A DNA stretch of 27,614 nt from a virus, in the IMG/VR virus record IMGVR_UViG_3300025732_000212, positions 1 through 27,614 of that record; one strand, written 5' to 3'. Below, piece by piece: positions 15,119-23,476 of the stretch; positions within the stretch are counted from its first letter, which is position 1; the number at the start of each line of letters is the position of its first letter. Below the pieces are notes generated by a model. It was not told where the DNA came from, did no database searches, and saw nothing but the letters and a program-made list of their open reading frames with translations. Both the position numbers and the translations under genes were made by a program.

Positions 15119-16177
15119 TTAGCTCGCGCCGTTGAAGAAGCCGAAGCCCGACGGGTTTTTCACAACCAAGCCGGCAATGGCCTCGACCAACCGAGCAGGA
15201 CCGCCACCAGCGTCAGGCAGAGCCTTGACCTGCGGCAGCTTGGCATAGCGCACCTCGGCCATGTCCATGGGGATGACGTATCCCTTGTAGGCCTGAGCCG
15301 ACAGCGAGGTGCTGTTCTTGCCACCGATGAAGGTGGTGGGGTGCAGGATCAGACGGCCGAAGTCGCCTTCGAAGATGTCGATGCTGTTCTTGAAGGTGTC
15401 GTTGCCCAGCTCCTGATTGAACGTGCGCACCGAGGTGGCAGCAATCGTGTTGGTGTTGGCAACCTGGGTGGTGCCCGAGGCAGTCAGATTGGTGAACGCA
15501 CGCTTCAGCGTGGTGCCCAAGATACAATCGTAGTCGCGGAAGGTGCCGGTGTTGCCGTAGATGGCAGTCAGCACATTCTGGGCGGTAGCCTCGGTGAACG
15601 AAGCAGAGGCCGTGGTGTCGACAGCGCCGGAGGCAGGCAGGAACACCGAGCCAGAAGCGCAAGCGCCGATGTTGGAAGCGTTGGTGCTGTTCAACCAGTT
15701 ACCGAGCGATCCGGTCAGGTACGGGTTGGTGCCGTTGTCAGCCTGAGCGGCCTGGTTGGTGCACATGAAGGTCGACTCCATGTCGCGCTTAATCTGAACG
15801 AGCTGCTTGGCGATGCCGTTGGCAAGCTCATCGGTCACGCCGGCAACGTCCTGAGTCTCGGCGATGAAACCGATGCGCAGGTCGCGGCGGAAGGCCTGGC
15901 CGTAGTTGTTCAAGCGGGTCCGGTTGGCAACCGGGTTGGCAGCGTTAGAGACGGTCACATCGGTGCCGTCGACAACGCCCTGGAGAACCGGGGCGCCGTA
16001 ATTGTCGACCTGCCAAGAGAACTGCATATTCCCGAGGTCTTTGCCCTTGGGGGCCATGGACACGAACGGGGTCGACTTGGCATCGACGATGGCGATGTAG
16101 TCCGCCAGATCTTCACGAGCGGCGGAGGTGGAAGCGAGCGGCACAGAGCCGCCCTGATTGGGTTGGAGCAGAGGCAT
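15119..16177 (-). CDS. Major capsid protein, SU10/DUF5309-type HK97 fold, 352 residues
   Basis: The N-terminal third has the hallmark layout of this capsid family: LADYIAIVDAKSTPFVSMAP, then WQVDNYGAP...EGVDGTDVTVSN-like text (residues about 55-80), then RTRLNNYGQAFRRDLRIGFI and a helical segment with VQIKRDMESTFMC. The C-terminal part contains DYDCILGTTLKRAF and RLILHPTTFIGGKNSTSLSA, typical of the HK97-fold P- and A-domains. It follows the scaffold gene by 2 bases, with AAAGGA about 10 bases before the ATG giving a good ribosome site. It is the largest highly expressed head gene and is followed by a strong terminator. The family name is from recall, but the function is well supported by order and motifs. 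Confidence 0.88.
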   Translation of the reverse strand: MPLLQPNQGGSVPLASTSAAREDLADYIAIVDAKSTPFVSMAPKGKDLGNMQFSWQVDNYGAPVLQGVVDGTDVTVSNAANPVANRTRLNNYGQAFRRDLRIGFIAETQDVAGVTDELANGIAKQLVQIKRDMESTFMCTNQAAQADNGTNPYLTGSLGNWLNSTNASNIGACASGSVFLPASGAVDTTASASFTEATAQNVLTAIYGNTGTFRDYDCILGTTLKRAFTNLTASGTTQVANTNTIAATSVRTFNQELGNDTFKNSIDIFEGDFGRLILHPTTFIGGKNSTSLSAQAYKGYVIPMDMAEVRYAKLPQVKALPDAGGGPARLVEAIAGLVVKNPSGFGFFNGAS

Positions 16178-16179
16178 GG

Positions 16180-17205
16180 TTAGAACATCCTTTTCAGTAA
16201 TTGAGCCAGTTCACTTTGACTCCCGGTCTTCGAAAACTTCGACTTTGCCTGCTGCAGGCCGACCGCAGCCGCATCCTTTTTCACAGGAGCAGCAGTAGGT
16301 TTGCCCGGCTGACTCGGCGCCTTCACGATGGGCTTCACCGCGGGTTTCCCCTTCGATGCCTCCAACCGCAGCTTCCGGCCAGCGATGAAATCGCCGATGA
16401 GCACCTGGTACTCTGGAAGGCTTGAGAGCTGCGGCAACTGCCGCAACACCGTCTGCGCTTCCGTGTACTCGGTACTGGCACGGTCCTTCCACCAAGGATA
16501 GAGCTGCTCGGCCACCGGCTTGATCTGCTGATAGTTCTGCAAGAATCTCGCACGATTTGGGATATGCAGATCCAGCGCATCTTCGACACGCCTCTTGATC
16601 TGCTTCACCTCATCCGCGCTGTACTCCCTGCCGTCTACTTCGCAGCCGTCGATATTGTCCTCGCACCACCGCTTCAGGTTCCGGGCTTTGCTCCACTCAT
16701 CGTTGAGTTTGGACGCATCCCAGACATCAGCGAATGGGTCGTTGGACGCCACCGAAGGCACAGGCCGCTCGGCTTGAGTCTGCTCCAGCTTGCTCTTGGC
16801 GTCGTTGAGTTCACGCTCTAGCGCCTCGGCCTTCTCCAGCGCCTCTTTCTTCTGGCGCGTGAGCTTGTCGATACGCTTACGGAAGCCCAACGACTCGTCG
16901 TTGTCTTCGGATTCCGAAAGAACTTCATCAGGCGGCTCGGCCTGACTCTCCGTTTCTTCAGCGGTCGGTTCCGCTGCCTGTTCCTCGTCCGCACTCGCGG
17001 CCATAGGCTCAGGCTCCGACTGTTCAACGGACTGCTTCGCCTTCTCTTCCTCCCCGCTGAATCTTGACTTCAGCAGCTTCGCCAACGCCGATTCGTCGAA
17101 CTGCATCGGGTTGAGTGGGGGCCGTTCCGTGTTTTGGGCAGGTTGCGCTTCCTGTGTCGTATTCGGGATGTCCATGCTGTTTTGACCCTGCAAGCCGGGT
17201 ATCAT
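16180..17205 (-). CDS. Scaffolding protein, acidic coiled-coil, up to 341 residues
   Basis: It lies between portal and capsid genes, where scaffolds sit. Residues 50-105 are strongly acidic and disordered (PEPMAASADEEQAAEPTAEE). Residues about 107-150 form a charged coiled coil (KRIDKLTRQKKEALEKAEAL). The C-terminus is basic (LAQLLKRMF after a lysine/proline-rich linker), the usual capsid-binding end of scaffolds. The longest frame starts at ATG 17205 with little upstream ribosome site. A second ATG at 17175 (MDIPNTTQEA) has AGGG about 10 bases upstream and may be the true start. There is no protease motif, so it may be a re-usable scaffold. Confidence 0.82.
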   Translation of the reverse strand: MIPGLQGQNSMDIPNTTQEAQPAQNTERPPLNPMQFDESALAKLLKSRFSGEEEKAKQSVEQSEPEPMAASADEEQAAEPTAEETESQAEPPDEVLSESEDNDESLGFRKRIDKLTRQKKEALEKAEALERELNDAKSKLEQTQAERPVPSVASNDPFADVWDASKLNDEWSKARNLKRWCEDNIDGCEVDGREYSADEVKQIKRRVEDALDLHIPNRARFLQNYQQIKPVAEQLYPWWKDRASTEYTEAQTVLRQLPQLSSLPEYQVLIGDFIAGRKLRLEASKGKPAVKPIVKAPSQPGKPTAAPVKKDAAAVGLQQAKSKFSKTGSQSELAQLLKRMF

Positions 17206-17255
17206 TCGCCAGGGTGGTTAAAGGCCCACCAAGAAGCCGTTGTTGTAGTGAGATA

Positions 17256-17498
17256 TCAAGAATGACGAGAAGTCAAATCTTTCTCACTTCTGAGCGAGCT
17301 TATTAGCAAGCTCAAATCTTGTATGGCAGCAGCCCTGCCGCAGTTGTATGCGCGGTCCTCGGCTGACAGGTTAGGCAATATAGCAGAACGACTCTCGTCC
17401 TCTGACGTATCTGCAATGATCTGCAGGAATGCCGCAATTACCGGGTGCTCGTCGGATACAGACAGAGCCTCGGCCAGTTGTTCTTGGTTGAGTTTCAT
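17256..17498 (-). CDS. Small protein after portal, 80 residues
   Basis: The start codon overlaps the portal stop (ATGA, 17495-17498). The product is MKLNQEQLAEALSVSDEHPV, then an acidic helical segment, AEDRAYNCGRAAAIQDLSLL and a polar tail. Helix-rich and without membrane segments, it resembles small proteins that lie between portal and scaffold in podovirus-like phages. The AYNCGRAAAIQDL stretch is typical of those. Function unknown; possibly assembly-related. Confidence 0.7.
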   Translation of the reverse strand: MKLNQEQLAEALSVSDEHPVIAAFLQIIADTSEDESRSAILPNLSAEDRAYNCGRAAAIQDLSLLISSLRSEKDLTSRHS

Positions 17499-19579
17499 TG
17501 CACTCCGAGGCGGCCAGTGACCGCATTCTGCTGTTGCTGAACCGAGAACTGCAGGTTCTCGATGTACTTCTGCAAGTTAGCTTGGAAGAGCTGATCCTGC
17601 TGCAACTGGGCCTGATACTTCGGATTGCTCGCCAGCACCTGCTGTGCGAATTGCAGGCGCATAGCAGCCGTCGGGTCGTTCTCACGCAGCATCGGGGGAT
17701 TTCCGAGGCTGATGAGCGCAATCTCGTCGTTGGTCTCGCCGAACATCTTCTGGGCAGCCGGTCCCTGCTGCATGACCAGCTCGCTCGCAAGGTTGGGGTC
17801 GATGCTGCGCAGGGCCACCGAGATCAACTTGGCCCGGTCGATGACGCCGGCAGTGTCGAGAGGCAGCACCAAGGTGCTGATGGCCTTGAGCTTCTCGGTC
17901 ACCAGGTCGGTCGACAACTCGCGGATGTCGAACTTCAGCATGACATCGAAGTCCTGCACGTTCTCAGGCAACTGCGTGGTGGAAGCCGTGATGCGCATGA
18001 TCTCCGCTGGCCCGACGTACTGCAGCGTCAAGGCAAGCACCTGCCGGAAGGCCTCGGTCCACCCGTGCAGCCAGTTGTTGATCAGGCGCTGCTGGCGCAT
18101 CTGGGTGACCGCAGGCGGCACCTTCTCGGTGGGGCGCCCGAAGTACCGATCGGTCTGGGCCATCACCGAGTCGATCAGGTTGAAGGCAACACCAGGCTCC
18201 CGGGCGGGAGGCGCTAGGAAGCCGATCTCGCCGCGGCGCAGCACCGGCACCTGCACGGCCGGCCCAATCTTCAGGTTGCCACCACGAGTCTTCGGAACCT
18301 CGATGGGCGGCAGCGTCGCCAAGCTGGTGTAGTCGAAGATCGAGTCGCGCTGGGCCTTCACCTCGTGCTGCCAGGTCGAGCAGATATCGGGCACGCCGCG
18401 GCTCTCGGTGATCTGACGATGCACCACCTCCGAACGCCACACCACAAATGGATACTGACCGTGCGAGTATTCCAGAGCTTCGAAGTAGCCCCACTTGTCG
18501 CCCACCTGAGGGCTGAACACCGTGTAGAACACGCCCGGGATACCGTCTGAATCCACAGCCTTCTGGTAGGCGTAGCAGACCTCGATCAGGTTCTCGCGGT
18601 CGAGCAACGAGTTCTCAGCCAGTCCAACGCTGTACGAGAAGTCCGAGTAGTCGCTGAAACGGCCCATCGTGTTGATGGCCTCCTGCGCCCACTCGCGGTC
18701 CCAGCCCTCGACATCGACCTTGTTCAGCAACTGCGCCTCGGTCATGTAGAACCGGCGGAAAATCACCCGGGCCGACTGGATATCGGTGGTCTCCGGCGGG
18801 AAAACCAGCTCGTCCCACGGCGCCAAGGCCGCGATCATCGGCTTGTTTGTAACCATCGTGGGCACCGGGAAGTCACACTCGCCCTCGTCGCGCAGCTCGC
18901 GCACAGCCTTCAATGCCCGACGCTTCTTCAAGTTGGGGAAGGCAGCCATCAGCAGCTCCGCGGACTGGTCGTCGGCCTCTGGATTGGCGATCAGGTTGGG
19001 CAGATCAGCCAGAACCGAGCCCTCTGGCGACTGCGCAGCCAAGGCCATCACCTGGTCCATCGTCAGGTACTGCTCCTTCTGCCCAAGCTCCTGCTGCCAG
19101 GTGACGTGAACACCTGCCCACCCGTAGGTCCACAGGTACTGCGACAGCAGCTCTACCTCACGGGTCAAATCGTTGTACATCCGGGCGTTCATAGCCCAGT
19201 CCATCAGGTTGTGAGCGGTCACAGCCTGATCCAACTGGCTGACGTTGGTAGGGGAAACCCGCAGCATCGAGCGCCAGAATGACGTCGAGCACAGATCCAC
19301 AAGGCCATTGATCACCTCATCGGCCAACGGGATGCGCGTGTCGCTAGCACCATCCCAAGGAAACGCCGGCTTGTTCCGGTTGGCGTCATTCCACTTCTTG
19401 CCGTCGTCGGTCTGACCAGCCCACCGGCAGTACCGCACCTGCTCGACACGGTCGATCCTAGCGAAACATCCGTAATCGGTAGCACTGCGCCGCAACTCCT
19501 CGGTCAATGCAGGCACATTTGGCTCCTCGCCGACCCGGGCCATCACGTCTGTCGCCGTCTTGTAGGAATCTCCTTGCAT
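17495..19579 (-). CDS. Portal protein (head-tail connector), 694 residues
   Basis: The gene follows the large terminase by 11 bases. The length fits large portals of podoviruses. The early part has RYCRWAGQTDDGKKW and the W..A.D.R.PL.D..I..LVDL..TSF pattern (residues about 65-105). The middle (residues about 385-430) has YPFVVWRSEVVHRQITESRG, then VPDICSTWQHEVKAQRDSIF, the typical portal 'stem' region with RG.P....  .HE.KA.RDS. The C-terminal 100 residues are glutamine-rich (QQVLASNPKYQAQLQQDQLF), as in portal barrel or crown regions. It would form the dodecameric channel for packaging. There is a credible ATG start after TerL. Confidence 0.88.
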   Translation of the reverse strand: MQGDSYKTATDVMARVGEEPNVPALTEELRRSATDYGCFARIDRVEQVRYCRWAGQTDDGKKWNDANRNKPAFPWDGASDTRIPLADEVINGLVDLCSTSFWRSMLRVSPTNVSQLDQAVTAHNLMDWAMNARMYNDLTREVELLSQYLWTYGWAGVHVTWQQELGQKEQYLTMDQVMALAAQSPEGSVLADLPNLIANPEADDQSAELLMAAFPNLKKRRALKAVRELRDEGECDFPVPTMVTNKPMIAALAPWDELVFPPETTDIQSARVIFRRFYMTEAQLLNKVDVEGWDREWAQEAINTMGRFSDYSDFSYSVGLAENSLLDRENLIEVCYAYQKAVDSDGIPGVFYTVFSPQVGDKWGYFEALEYSHGQYPFVVWRSEVVHRQITESRGVPDICSTWQHEVKAQRDSIFDYTSLATLPPIEVPKTRGGNLKIGPAVQVPVLRRGEIGFLAPPAREPGVAFNLIDSVMAQTDRYFGRPTEKVPPAVTQMRQQRLINNWLHGWTEAFRQVLALTLQYVGPAEIMRITASTTQLPENVQDFDVMLKFDIRELSTDLVTEKLKAISTLVLPLDTAGVIDRAKLISVALRSIDPNLASELVMQQGPAAQKMFGETNDEIALISLGNPPMLRENDPTAAMRLQFAQQVLASNPKYQAQLQQDQLFQANLQKYIENLQFSVQQQQNAVTGRLGVQ

Positions 19580-19590
19580 AGTGTCTTGTG

Positions 19591-21321
19591 TTAGTATCCA
19601 CCGCCGCCGCGACTATCAAAGCCCCCACGGCCGACAAAGGCAAGGCCCGAGACCAACAACATGCCCAGGCAATCAATCGGATCCTTGGTCGCACCCTTCT
19701 GCCCATCCCTGCCAGTATGCTCCGACAGCGCATAGATCAGGTTCGTGCAGTCGTTCACAACGTACAATTGTGGCTCGTTAATCGACGTCAGCTCTTGAGT
19801 GGCATCGTAGGAGAGCTGCGAGTTGATCGCACTCGTCCGCTGGTCCACAGGCACGCCCGGCGCCGGTATGAAGGCCATGCCATCATCAGCGGGATCGTCT
19901 GATTCAGCCAACAGATCAATCAGCGTAGTGCCTCCAGCCTCCGATAATGCAGGCGATCCACCCGCTTTCGGGTCGATCAACCGCATCACCGGCTCGCCAT
20001 AGCCCAAGTCCGACTCAATCTGCCGGAACAGCCTCCGGTACTCCGAGATCGACCGCCCAGCCTCCAGCGTCTGAGCAGGCCCGGGCTTGCCGTCAGCCTT
20101 CTCACTAGGCAGCACCCACTCGCCATAGTTGGCGAAGTCAGGGAACTCCCGCACCACCACCCGCTTCCCATCCTCGTACACCAGCATCCACAAGGCATAC
20201 CAGTTACGAGCACCCGCGGGGTCGCACACCATGTACAACGTCCCGCCAGCAGGCACCGAGGAAGCCGGGATGCAATGGATCTCAGGCCTGAACCGCGCAA
20301 AGGCCTTGCCGATGTTGTCACTAGCCCACCCATAGGCCCGTGTCAGTATCTGACCCATAGGCGAAGCCACCAGCTTCGACTTCATCTCATCGAACGGATT
20401 GTAGGGATTGTCCTCCGAGAAGAAGAACACAGTCCTTCTGTTAGTCTGATTCTGCACCATAGTGCGAGCAGCCTTGCCCACAGGCCACGTCGGCAATCCT
20501 TGTTTGCCCTTGAGCAACTCAGCATCGTGGAACTTGGTGATCGCAGACCCCGCGGTGAACTCCTTGTAGACCGAGGCCACACCCTCCAGCGGCGTCTGTG
20601 TGATCAACAGCTTGCCCCTCCTTGTAATCAACCGATACCGCAGCGTCTCCACCCAGCTCTGTGGCACCAACTCGTCGCACCAGATCAAGTCAGCCTCACG
20701 CCCCTCAATCGTGTTCTCCGATTGCGTGTAGTTCAGGAAGTCGCACCGCGAGCCATTAGGCAGAATGAATGAGCCATCTGTGAAACCATTCTTCCTGCTG
20801 TAGTTCAAATAGTGGATACGGCCCTTCTTGGTAGCTCGTAGTGCGACAGGCAGATAATTGTATATCGCAGGCTGCTGCACAGTAACACTAGTGGCATGAC
20901 TAGTGTGACAACACAGTACACTAGCATTCTCCTTCTCAATCAGCGTTTGCACAACACGCCTAGCTGCCCACAAGGTCTTACCAGCACGGTTGCCGCCGCT
21001 GATCAATAGCTCCTGGGTGGCGCCATACTCCGCATTGGCCACCTCCCAGTGGTCCGGGATGTAGCCGTAGGTGTACGGATCAGCCTTCTCCAGTAGGACA
21101 AGCTGAGTGCGCTTCTGCTTCAGCTCCAGTGCACGGGGGTGCGATGCATCGACCTTGGGGATGACAGGGTGCTGCGGCTGTTCGTTCCACCAGGCTGTGT
21201 TGCACGCCTCGGTGCAGAAGCGCTTTTGCTTAGGGCCGCTGTGATGCTTGATGACTTCGAATGGCGCATTGCAAGTCATGCAGCGCGGTGCGGAGGCGAC
21301 GGCGGAGTGCTGTGAGTTCAC
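19591..21321 (-). CDS. terL: Terminase large subunit with N-terminal zinc knuckle
   Basis: With a GTG start at 21319-21321 the protein has 576 residues. Residues 14-40 form CMTC...CTEAC (CxxC-x18-CxxxC), a zinc-knuckle-like element. The ATPase Walker A is GGNRAGKT (109-116), and Walker B is LIWCDEL (212-218, D216-E217). The nuclease region has VCDPAGA, LIDPKAGG and, near the end, KDPIDCLGM, consistent with the RNase H-fold acidic triad. It packages the genome through the portal. The start is uncertain: ATG at 21279 would cut the zinc motif in half, while earlier in-frame GTG 21498 would read the preceding small gene out of frame as S/P/R-rich text. I prefer 21321. No clear ribosome site precedes any choice, so translation is probably coupled to the overlapping upstream gene. 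Confidence 0.88.
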   Translation of the reverse strand: MNSQHSAVASAPRCMTCNAPFEVIKHHSGPKQKRFCTEACNTAWWNEQPQHPVIPKVDASHPRALELKQKRTQLVLLEKADPYTYGYIPDHWEVANAEYGATQELLISGGNRAGKTLWAARRVVQTLIEKENASVLCCHTSHATSVTVQQPAIYNYLPVALRATKKGRIHYLNYSRKNGFTDGSFILPNGSRCDFLNYTQSENTIEGREADLIWCDELVPQSWVETLRYRLITRRGKLLITQTPLEGVASVYKEFTAGSAITKFHDAELLKGKQGLPTWPVGKAARTMVQNQTNRRTVFFFSEDNPYNPFDEMKSKLVASPMGQILTRAYGWASDNIGKAFARFRPEIHCIPASSVPAGGTLYMVCDPAGARNWYALWMLVYEDGKRVVVREFPDFANYGEWVLPSEKADGKPGPAQTLEAGRSISEYRRLFRQIESDLGYGEPVMRLIDPKAGGSPALSEAGGTTLIDLLAESDDPADDGMAFIPAPGVPVDQRTSAINSQLSYDATQELTSINEPQLYVVNDCTNLIYALSEHTGRDGQKGATKDPIDCLGMLLVSGLAFVGRGGFDSRGGGGY

Positions 21322-21535
21322 GGCGGAGGTGTGTGTTTTCGAGGGTGAGATCGAGGTTGTCCTGGGTGGCGAGGGTGAGCGCGGTGAGGTAGAGGCTTTC
21401 CTGATATTTTTCGTTTGGAGGAACCCGTCGCCTTTTAGGCGTTGCCGCAATCCGCCGACCCCCTCCCCCGGGGGGTGCCGCGGTGACTGCTGTTCCACCT
21501 GCCGTAACGGGGTAGGACACTGGCTTTCTGCTCAT
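21230..21535 (-). CDS. Small basic coiled-coil protein overlapping the TerL start, 101 residues
   Basis: The frame starts ATG 21535 and ends TGA 21230, overlapping the start of TerL by about 90 bases in another frame. The N-terminal 35 residues are low-complexity (TAGGTAVTAAPPGGGGRR). After KRRRVPPNEKYQ come leucine-rich heptads (LYLTALTLATQDNLDLTLEN, then LRRELTALRRRLRTALHDL) that look like a real coiled coil, whereas the competing TerL-frame translation there is S/P/R/T-rich junk. It is the first gene after the candidate late promoter. Basic and coiled-coil, it could bind DNA or partner with a terminase subunit. No family recognised. Confidence 0.68.
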   Translation of the reverse strand: MSRKPVSYPVTAGGTAVTAAPPGGGGRRIAATPKRRRVPPNEKYQESLYLTALTLATQDNLDLTLENTHLRRELTALRRRLRTALHDLQCAIRSHQASQRP

Positions 21536-21696
21536 GGTGCAACGTGCGTTTGGCCCAATGTTTACGCGGGTTTGCTGCGTGTTTGCGTGACCAAGTGAAT
21601 ATAATACGGATTGTGCATCAATGCGTCGAAACAGGCCTAAACTCGCGTGTTTCGGTGGTTGCCGCGGTGGAGGGGTAGGACATTTGGCGCTACTAC
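21536..21696 (-). promoter_or_regulatory. 161-bp intergenic region before terL block: candidate promoter and dyad
   Basis: This is the only clear gap between the TerS-like gene and the head operon. On the minus strand there is a -10-like TATTAT (21601-21606) with TTCGAC (21625-21630) 18 bases upstream as a possible -35. A perfect 7-bp dyad CGAAACA / TGTTTCG (21627-21633 / 21648-21654, 14-base centre) overlaps the -35 and extends upstream, a plausible operator. No T-run follows the dyad, so it is not a terminator. A motif GGGGTAGGACA (21672-21682) recurs within the first gene at 21509-21519, each near TGCCGCGGTG. The promoter is predicted by eye only. Confidence 0.5.
21627..21654. repeat. Perfect 7-bp inverted repeat overlapping the candidate -35
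   Basis: CGAAACA at 21627-21633 pairs with TGTTTCG at 21648-21654 around a 14-base centre. It has the geometry of a repressor or activator operator beside a promoter. The HTH proteins encoded nearby (TerS-like and the 115-residue protein) are possible binders, but nothing in the sequence proves this. Confidence 0.45.
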
Positions 21697-22329
21697 CTAA
21701 ACCGCATCGGGCAGTTGCTCGTCGTTCACGGGGGTCACATCGCGCTCCTTCAGGTCCTTCATTAGGTCGCGGTGGTTTACGCTGGCTGTCATAGCGAGGT
21801 GAATGCTGGTAGGCTGGCCCTTCAGTGTGGACAATTTATCCAAGGTCACGCCTATGGCGATGGGTAGTGTTCTATCGTCGATGTAGTTGATAGATGTTTC
21901 TGCAAGTCGCTTAGTGCCTTTCCAAATAGCTACCTCCATGAACCCCGTGACATCCTTACGCCACTCTTCCTCAGTCTCGGGATAATCCATCGGAACCTTG
22001 ACGCCTCTTATGTATTTGAACGTGGCTCCCTCTGTTAAACCAGCCTCCTGACTTATAGTCTGCAATGACTTGTTGTGTATCACGCCTTCAACAATGGCGT
22101 CCGCTTTCTCCTGTGTCAGTGTCGAATTGAAGTGCTGGTTTGGGTTCTCTGTCTTCTTGTATCCCAGCTTCTCTGCTGTCTTGAGCACCTTCTCGATAGT
22201 CTCTTCTGGGTAGCTCCTTATGCCTTTGAGGATACGGTTGACGTACACCTCGTTGACACCAGAGGCCTCAGCGATAGTCCTCTGTGACACTCTGCCTTCC
22301 CGCTTTCTCTTATCGGGCTTACCCGGCAT
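21697..22329 (-). CDS. HTH DNA-binding protein, terminase small subunit candidate, 210 residues
   Basis: ATG 22327-22329 is the natural start; a longer version would use TTG. Residues about 13-58 form a LacI-type helix-turn-helix: VSQRTIAEASGVNEVYVNRI followed by YPEETIEKVLKTAEKLGY. A second HTH spans about 88-110 (LQTISQEAGLTEGATFKYIR). Residues 148-172 (NYIDDRTLPIAIGVTLDKLS, then LKGQPTS) match a pattern seen in phage small terminases and packaging-linked proteins (..LP.AIG..TDK...L.G..). Two HTHs and a position just before TerL suggest recognition of the packaging site. It could instead be a late-gene regulator. It overlaps the glycosyltransferase stop by 11 bases. Confidence 0.65.
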   Translation of the reverse strand: MPGKPDKRKREGRVSQRTIAEASGVNEVYVNRILKGIRSYPEETIEKVLKTAEKLGYKKTENPNQHFNSTLTQEKADAIVEGVIHNKSLQTISQEAGLTEGATFKYIRGVKVPMDYPETEEEWRKDVTGFMEVAIWKGTKRLAETSINYIDDRTLPIAIGVTLDKLSTLKGQPTSIHLAMTASVNHRDLMKDLKERDVTPVNDEQLPDAV

Positions 22330-23131
22330 AAGGCGCAAAGCTGTAGGGGAACTCTCCCCAATGGTTGAGTTGTTTCTTGGGCATCATGGAGTAGTGCGGC
22401 ACTTCGCACAGGCTCATCCTGAAGGCTGCAGCGAAGTCTTCTGAGAGGTACTCCAGTTGTCCCGGCATGGTGTCCACGGCGAACGGCATCCACAGCGTTG
22501 GGAACTCCTCGACGCGCACGTCCTTGCACCAGTCGATTCTGTAGGGGGGTGCTATGTCCACCCTCCCGAGCTTTTCTAACGTCTCTACGAGGCGTTTACG
22601 AGGGATTGCGAGGCATCCGCTTGCGAACATCTGAATCGGCACCAGCTCACTAGCCGACTCTGCGTTGGCAGTTTGAAACTTCAGGGCCTGCAGGTGCTCT
22701 GTTTTCGGACGCAGGGCTGGCCTAGCCGGAAGTGTTCTGCAGGGGTAAGGGATGCAGACGGTAGCCTGGTGCTGATGGGCGAGCTCTGCCATACGCACGA
22801 TGTCGGCCGCGGCGAACTCCACGTCATGGTCGATCTGCACCCAGACGTCCTTGCCGGAGTCGAGGAACCACTTGGTTGCGCGGCAACGGCTGCGGCTAAT
22901 GAGTGCATCCTCGCGGATCGTGCGTAGGTCGGTCTGGCGATCTCCACGTGCGAAGGTGGCTGTCAGGTCGACCCAGGACATCAGGCAGGCTGCTGAGATG
23001 CCGCCGTAGGCATAAAGGCTGACGTGGATGGAAGGCCTTGTGCCATCCTTGGTCTCTGGCTGCACCACCGACTTCGGCTTGGGTGCGTAGAGGAACGGAT
23101 CGTCGATGGGTGGATTGGTTGGGGTGCTCAT
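22319..23131 (-). CDS. GT-A fold glycosyltransferase, 270 residues
   Basis: I use ATG 23129-23131 because it overlaps the HTH gene stop (ATGA); the 34-residue upstream extension is arginine-rich and sits inside that gene. Residues 36-58 start the nucleotide-binding fold (HVSLYAYGGISAACLMSWVD). Residues about 75-103 read ALISRSRCRATKWFLDSGKD, then VQIDHDVEF, in which D101-H-D103 is the DxD metal/nucleotide-sugar motif. FASGCLAIPRKRLVETL (169-185) and LSEDFAAAFR (229-238) are typical acceptor-side motifs. The sugar and acceptor (DNA base, capsid or host surface) cannot be read from sequence. The presence of a cytosine methyltransferase upstream makes DNA modification a possibility. Confidence 0.78.
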   Translation of the reverse strand: MSTPTNPPIDDPFLYAPKPKSVVQPETKDGTRPSIHVSLYAYGGISAACLMSWVDLTATFARGDRQTDLRTIREDALISRSRCRATKWFLDSGKDVWVQIDHDVEFAAADIVRMAELAHQHQATVCIPYPCRTLPARPALRPKTEHLQALKFQTANAESASELVPIQMFASGCLAIPRKRLVETLEKLGRVDIAPPYRIDWCKDVRVEEFPTLWMPFAVDTMPGQLEYLSEDFAAAFRMSLCEVPHYSMMPKKQLNHWGEFPYSFAPYAG

Positions 23132-23475
23132 TTGGATTCTTGGGAGAGGCCTGCTGCTTCGCGTTCTCTGGCTAGTGTCAGTTCGTGGCCTTTGGAGATC
23201 ATGTAAACGATGGAACCGCGGGGCACATTGCACGCTTTGGCGGTGCCATCGAGGCTGAGGCCCATATTACGGAGCTGGTAGGCGCGAATCATGGATTCGG
23301 GGTGGTGCCTGACGGCTTGCTGGGCGTAGTCCTCGATGAGCATGGGATCTGGCGAACCGTCTTCGAGGAACTTCTGGTTTGCCGGGTAGGATATCCAACC
23401 AGCCTTGACGGCCCGGGCGATTATCTGCGGCGCTTCAGACAATAGCCTGAGGTTGTCGTTGTGTGTTCTGCTCAT
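23128..23475 (-). CDS. Small HTH protein, 115 residues
   Basis: The start ATG (23473-23475) comes one base after the helicase stop. The protein is helical. A probable HTH lies at about residues 71-94 (GLSLDGTAKACNVPRGSIVY), preceded by a conserved-looking RAYQLRNM. It ends in a charged helix, REREAAGLSQESK, and overlaps the glycosyltransferase gene by ATGA. It could be a regulator, a replication accessory or a second packaging factor. No family recognised. Confidence 0.68.
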   Translation of the reverse strand: MSRTHNDNLRLLSEAPQIIARAVKAGWISYPANQKFLEDGSPDPMLIEDYAQQAVRHHPESMIRAYQLRNMGLSLDGTAKACNVPRGSIVYMISKGHELTLAREREAAGLSQESK

Positions 23476-23476
23476 A

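Noticed and set aside
15110-16183. 357-codon plus-strand frame over the capsid gene
   Set aside because: It mirrors the capsid gene almost exactly, and the capsid frame has clear family motifs.
17964-18494. Minus-strand 176-codon frame inside portal
   Set aside because: Unlike the methyltransferase overlap, its translation is A/R/G-rich without repeats or motifs and ends inside the portal gene.
19591-21498. Longest TerL version starting at GTG 21498
   Set aside because: The first 60 residues are S/P/R-rich and coincide with the coiled-coil gene in another frame, so they are most likely not translated.
21600-21605. Perfect TATAAT on the plus strand
   Set aside because: No acceptable -35 lies 16-18 bases upstream and no plus-strand gene follows. 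The minus-strand reading of the same AT patch fits the gene layout.
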